Below are positions 60,338 to 64,000 of a DNA stretch of 64,000 bases, piece by piece. How positions within the stretch are numbered: position 1 is the first letter of the stretch; each line of letters opens with the position of its first letter. The stretch is taken from the NCBI GenBank assembly GCA_014871385.1, contig CM026424.1:21552449-21616448 (forward strand), in the 5' to 3' direction. The notes beneath the pieces were generated by a model that searched no databases, was not told where the DNA came from, and saw nothing but the letters and a program-made list of their open reading frames with translations. Source of the DNA: Ceratodon purpureus (Eukaryota; Streptophyta; Bryopsida; Pseudoditrichales; Ditrichaceae). Both the position numbers and the translations under genes were made by a program.

Positions 60338-61342
60338 TATATATGCATTCTAAGAACATGGCAATTATAAAGTATTGTACCTTCGCTCTGCTGGCTGTAA
60401 GGCGAACAGATGGCGCGGTCACGAGATCGAACCCTACTGGGACGGGGAGCTGATACCCGGTTGAGGGTGGAGGTTATGTCTATTGAGATATTGAAATTAG
60501 TTTTGCTTTGTTTTTGAATTTGATGCTGCAATGTCCCATATCGTTTGAAATCAGAAAAATGGCGAATATAAATCAAACGAAGTTCTGTAGTTTAAATATC
60601 CGGACACATGATCCATATTTCTAAGTTATCAAGTGACGGATCAATAGTAGCGAGTGTGTGCATGCGGGTATGTCCTAGCGGGTATGTACCTTAGTTCGCA
60701 GTTGGGTATGGGCTTACGGGTATGTACGTGGCAAATGATGATATATTCCACTACAGTTTTGGTGTCCAAGGACTGGTTGTCCCATATCATTTGGAATCAA
60801 TTAATCTGCAAATATAAATTGACCAGGTTCAATAATATGTGATGAATTCACGTGGTGCATGTGATACTGGTTGATACGGGTATCACAGTGTAACCCAAGC
60901 GGGTATCTGTGTGTACTTTAAGCGGATATCATGACGATAACCAGCAGATTTCAGACTTGAGTGGAAGTGGATATCATCGAGCAGGTATCAGCAAAAATAT
61001 ACTAGTGTATCGGAGTTGCATATTAACAGCAGCCATGGTAATTATGGATCGAGCTCTAATTCCTGCGTACATCGATCCCATATTGTTTGGGATGAATTGA
61101 AATACAAGATTATATACTCTAGGATTGGAGTCGCTTGGAAACTCAGCTGGACACGTAGGGGACTGAGCTGGCCAGTGGCTGTGAGCTGGATCGTGATCTC
61201 TCTTCGCGGTCAGTTCGGGCACAACGCGGGCAGTCATGCAGTGTGGGGCATTTGAACGAGGGGAGTGAGGGCAACTTGCGGGTAGCCTGGGCAGATTGGG
61301 CAGTTTTTGGGCAGGGGGGAAAAACCCCACGGGGGTTACGTC
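60338..61342. other. Intergenic DNA with dispersed GGGTATC/GGGTATG words
   Basis: GCGGGTATG, ACGGGTATG, ACGGGTATC and GCGGGTATC recur irregularly at 60660-60990. Similar GGGTATC words occur at 52895-52945. No gene seen. Confidence 0.4.
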
Positions 61343-61473
61343 GCGTGAGCCCCCACCGGTAGGGGCTCACGCGATGAGAGGTTCCCCGTTCGCACGGCTC
61401 GGGCTAACGCCCTACGCCTTTTGCGACGGGGGAACCTCCCATCGCGTAAGCCCCTACCGGTGGGGGCTCACGC
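61343..61473. repeat. 131-bp GC-rich MITE with nested palindromes
   Basis: The ends are inverted over about 46 bp. Each end is itself a palindrome: GTGAGCCCCCACCGGTAGGG folds onto GGGGCTCAC on the left, and the right end repeats this in complement. It stands out sharply from AT-rich flanks. No clear target duplication. Confidence 0.7.
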
Positions 61474-62539
61474 TATACAATCCAATGGTTGTGGCTCGTA
61501 GAAAGTTACTCCATGTAATAAGTCAAAGTAGTTTAACATGTATATGATTGGAGAGAACAATGGAGAAAGAGTAGTAAGAGGTGACGAGTATTTATAGAAT
61601 TAGGGCCTCAAATGAAAACAAGTTGTATCCGCTTTATATATTTGGGCATCCAGTTTAAATTGAGAATTGAAATAAAGTAGTGAATAGTTATCACAATTAA
61701 GCACAAGGGTGATTATGTATGAAAATTGATTTTTGCATTTGATATAGGACCATGGTTGGTTAAATAACGATTGTACTGCACAATGTAGGGGATGTGAGGA
61801 CAAAGGGATAAGTAAGTAAACAAATGTTAGAGTTTAGAGAAGAGCTAATGCAACATGTGTTATTGTTGGATGTATGTATTGGAAGGATGAACTTCATAGT
61901 TCTACACCCATTAGACGGGAGAAGCAAGGGGATTAGAAGTAAGGATTTTGAAAGGAAAGAGTACAAAGAGGTGTGTGTCATAATAAGACATACAAAGCTC
62001 ATTGGTCAAGCCTGATTAGTATAATCCTCACAAAGAGGTAGAGTGTATGTCCAAGGTTCCCCAGGCTGGACATTTGGACCAAGGTTCACTACTGAAAATG
62101 ATTGTACTTTATTCTCCATTTGATTATGCAATTTGAAGAGTGTGTGCTTGTATGCACTATTGAGTTTCTCAAATTGTATAAATGTTTTACACAACGTCAA
62201 TATTCAAATGACACATTACCATTGAAGAACACAATGATATGAATCATATCATCCTTTTTCATTGTTTGCCTTAGGAGAATTTATGAAAAAACTATTCACC
62301 CCTACAAAATTCAATCAACTTGTGAAATCATTACATCAACTTTAACCAATGATCATTTGACTACTCTAGAAACTATGCACACAAGACAGTACCCTAAAAT
62401 TCGTTGTTTTGAACTAATCTTCATTTCTTAACAAGCAACATTTGTTGCATGTTGGGTTCGGTCAAATTATACAACTAAAATAATAATGAAATCATGGTCC
62501 ACATGTCAGGTCCCATGGTCCATAGAAACAAGCTCTTTA
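61474..62539. other. Intergenic DNA, nothing recognised
   Basis: Short frames on both strands, without recognisable domains. Confidence 0.45.
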
Positions 62540-62870
62540 AGCTCGGTTCAGACTATGCCCAAACTTTGAGGGGATGTCGGTTTGGACCACTAAAAATGCT
62601 AAAATGTCCATAGTCTGACCTCTTGGCCTTCATACTAAGGGTCAAAGTCCAAAAAACATGGCCTCCAAAAGAGCCTAAGCGATAGCACTTTTAGGAAGTT
62701 ATGGCGCCAAGGCGATGGTGTCTCGAGTAATAGTTTGGATTGAGCAAAATGCTCAACTCAAACTTCTGTTGAGAGTCCAAACTTTTTTTCATTGGGCACG
62801 GTCTCGACATAGTTTGGTCGAGCAAAGTGAGGGTTGTACTCTCAACTTGGGCATAGTCTGAACCGGACCT
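62540..62870. repeat. 331-bp MITE with TA flanks
   Basis: The left end AGCTCGGTTCAGACTATGCC and the right end GGGCATAGTCTGAACCGGAC are near-perfect complements. Both sides are bounded by TA (or TTA), so a TA or TTA target duplication is possible (Stowaway- or Harbinger-type). No coding content. Confidence 0.65.
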
Positions 62871-63707
62871 TAGCCTGTTGGACTATGAACGGAGATAATA
62901 ATATTTTTCTGGCCAGGAAGGTGTTGAGCACCGTTCTGGCCCCTTGCTGGGCAGAAATCAGCTCCCTGTCCTACAGTTAAAAACAGCTTTGTTTCAATGA
63001 TTGGAGTGTGCACAAGAAAACAAAAGCCCCACAAAGACAGGATATACATGTCACGTGAATGCTGCACCAATAACAAGGAACTGCTTACCGTAATTTATAC
63101 TCTGGGTAACCACCAAACTAAAGCAAAAATTTTGTATAGACCAGGAACTCAAGATGCTTTATTTAGTAATCAATCAAAGCCTTCAAGCCTATGTCAGACT
63201 CTCGAGGCATTTTAAGCATCTACTCCAAAGTCAAGTACGGTGCTACTACATGTAAAGGAGGAACTAATATACTTGAACTCTCATCTCAAAGACGAGAGTG
63301 GTAGTACTCTCCAAAAATGAAGGGCGTTGTGGTGACGCCCTGCAACTAGGGATCTAATAGAGATTATAGCCTAATGTGCTAGATAATGCGTGTCTATATA
63401 CTGAAGCTAGGTCTGGAGATTGCAAAATTGCAGTACCTGCGAGGAAATGCAGTGCTAAATAATACATGGAGATAAGGGTTCTCCCAAAATGTCTTCGTCT
63501 GAATGCGGAGACCTCTAACAAAGCAACCTCAGAAGGTCACCTCTATGTCGATTTAGTATGTCGAGAAAGTTATGTAAGCCTCAATGTGGGCTAAGAATAT
63601 TTGGTGACGATTTCACTCCAGATCGCTGGATGTGTGGAATTTGCTCCATCTGAGGATTCCATCTTCCAGAATTGGATCCGACCAGCATACGGTTCCGTGC
63701 AATTAAT

Positions 63708-63896
63708 TTACAGAATTTGTCTCTGACCTGTGAACTGAGCACCCAGTGCCCACTCTTCTGCCGCCAATTTTAGTTTGTATGCTATTCCTTGGTCAACCAA
63801 CAGGGCTCCATGTGCAATACCTTCGACGCTGATTGTTTCTTGATCGTAAGAATCGGGTTGAAGAAACTTCGGTTCAGATGGTAACTGAATCCGCAC
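63708..63896 (-). CDS. Possible 3' exon of an unidentified gene
   Basis: A 62-residue frame with well-ordered composition (for example SYDQETISVEGIAHGALLVD and YKLKLAAEEWALGAQFTGQR) ends at a stop at 63708. A plausible acceptor (GATTCAG) lies at about 63884, which would make it the last exon of a minus-strand gene continuing to the right of the window. I do not recognise the family, and the call rests on coding character only. Confidence 0.3.
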   Translation of the reverse strand: MRIQLPSEPKFLQPDSYDQETISVEGIAHGALLVDQGIAYKLKLAAEEWALGAQFTGQRQIL

Positions 63897-64000
63897 AGTT
63901 GCAGAATGTAGGCTTAGAACCCATGGGATGGATTACAGATTGGCTGACCGAGATGTTAGAAGTGATGTATTTACAGAAAAGTTTTACTCGAGAAGGTGAT

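Overview
The window reads as nuclear DNA of a land plant, most likely a bryophyte or other non-seed plant. It is AT-rich and gene-poor, with GT-AG introns, plant-type gene families (an AVT1-like amino acid transporter and a stellacyanin-like phytocyanin) and a very high load of transposon-derived DNA. The lineage is inferred from general character and from a faint resemblance of the transposase remains to bryophyte repeat proteins. No search could be run.

Layout. 1-3.1 kb: an AT-rich flank, a probable 5' leader with an intron, and a broken gene combining a minimal nucleotidyltransferase domain with a HEPN-like segment, a pairing known from bacterial toxin-antitoxin loci. 3.1-3.7 kb: three small repeat insertions. 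3.9-6.5 kb (minus strand): a complete three-exon AVT1-like transporter gene. 6.5-13.7 kb: intergenic DNA. 13.7-21.9 kb: an 8.1-kb MULE-like DNA transposon (element 1) with a 10-bp target duplication. 22.2-30.2 kb: a field of small non-autonomous elements, including TTAA-flanked piggyBac-like repeats, a 133-bp SINE-like retroposon with a perfect 14-bp target duplication, and a PIF/Harbinger-like MITE. 32.5-33.5 kb (plus strand): a complete two-exon phytocyanin gene. 35.6-38.7 kb: more TTAA repeats. 40.8-45.0 kb: a second 4.1-kb element (element 2) of the same family as element 1. 45-48.3 kb: decayed coding sequence of unknown family, interrupted by a TA microsatellite. 51.3-52.8 kb: remains of an unidentified gene. 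53.6-60.2 kb (minus strand): a many-exon gene for a Crypton/DUF3504-type tyrosine recombinase with its promoter. The rest is intergenic DNA with MITEs, plus a possible gene 3' end at the right edge.

The most unusual system is the element 1/element 2 family. Both elements have about 50-bp terminal inverted repeats built from GAGCRGT-like units, the same left/right asymmetry in the outermost 7 bp, and 10-bp target duplications. Both carry an uncharacterised second gene and a long internal palindrome with a shared core. Together they hold 26 copies of a short perfect dyad, CGGATCCG, usually inside TCTCGGATCCGAGA-like sequence. I found none outside the two elements. The dyad sits in hairpins, in palindrome arms and in two tandem arrays (97-bp and 117-bp units), which suggests a binding site for an element-encoded or host dimeric protein.
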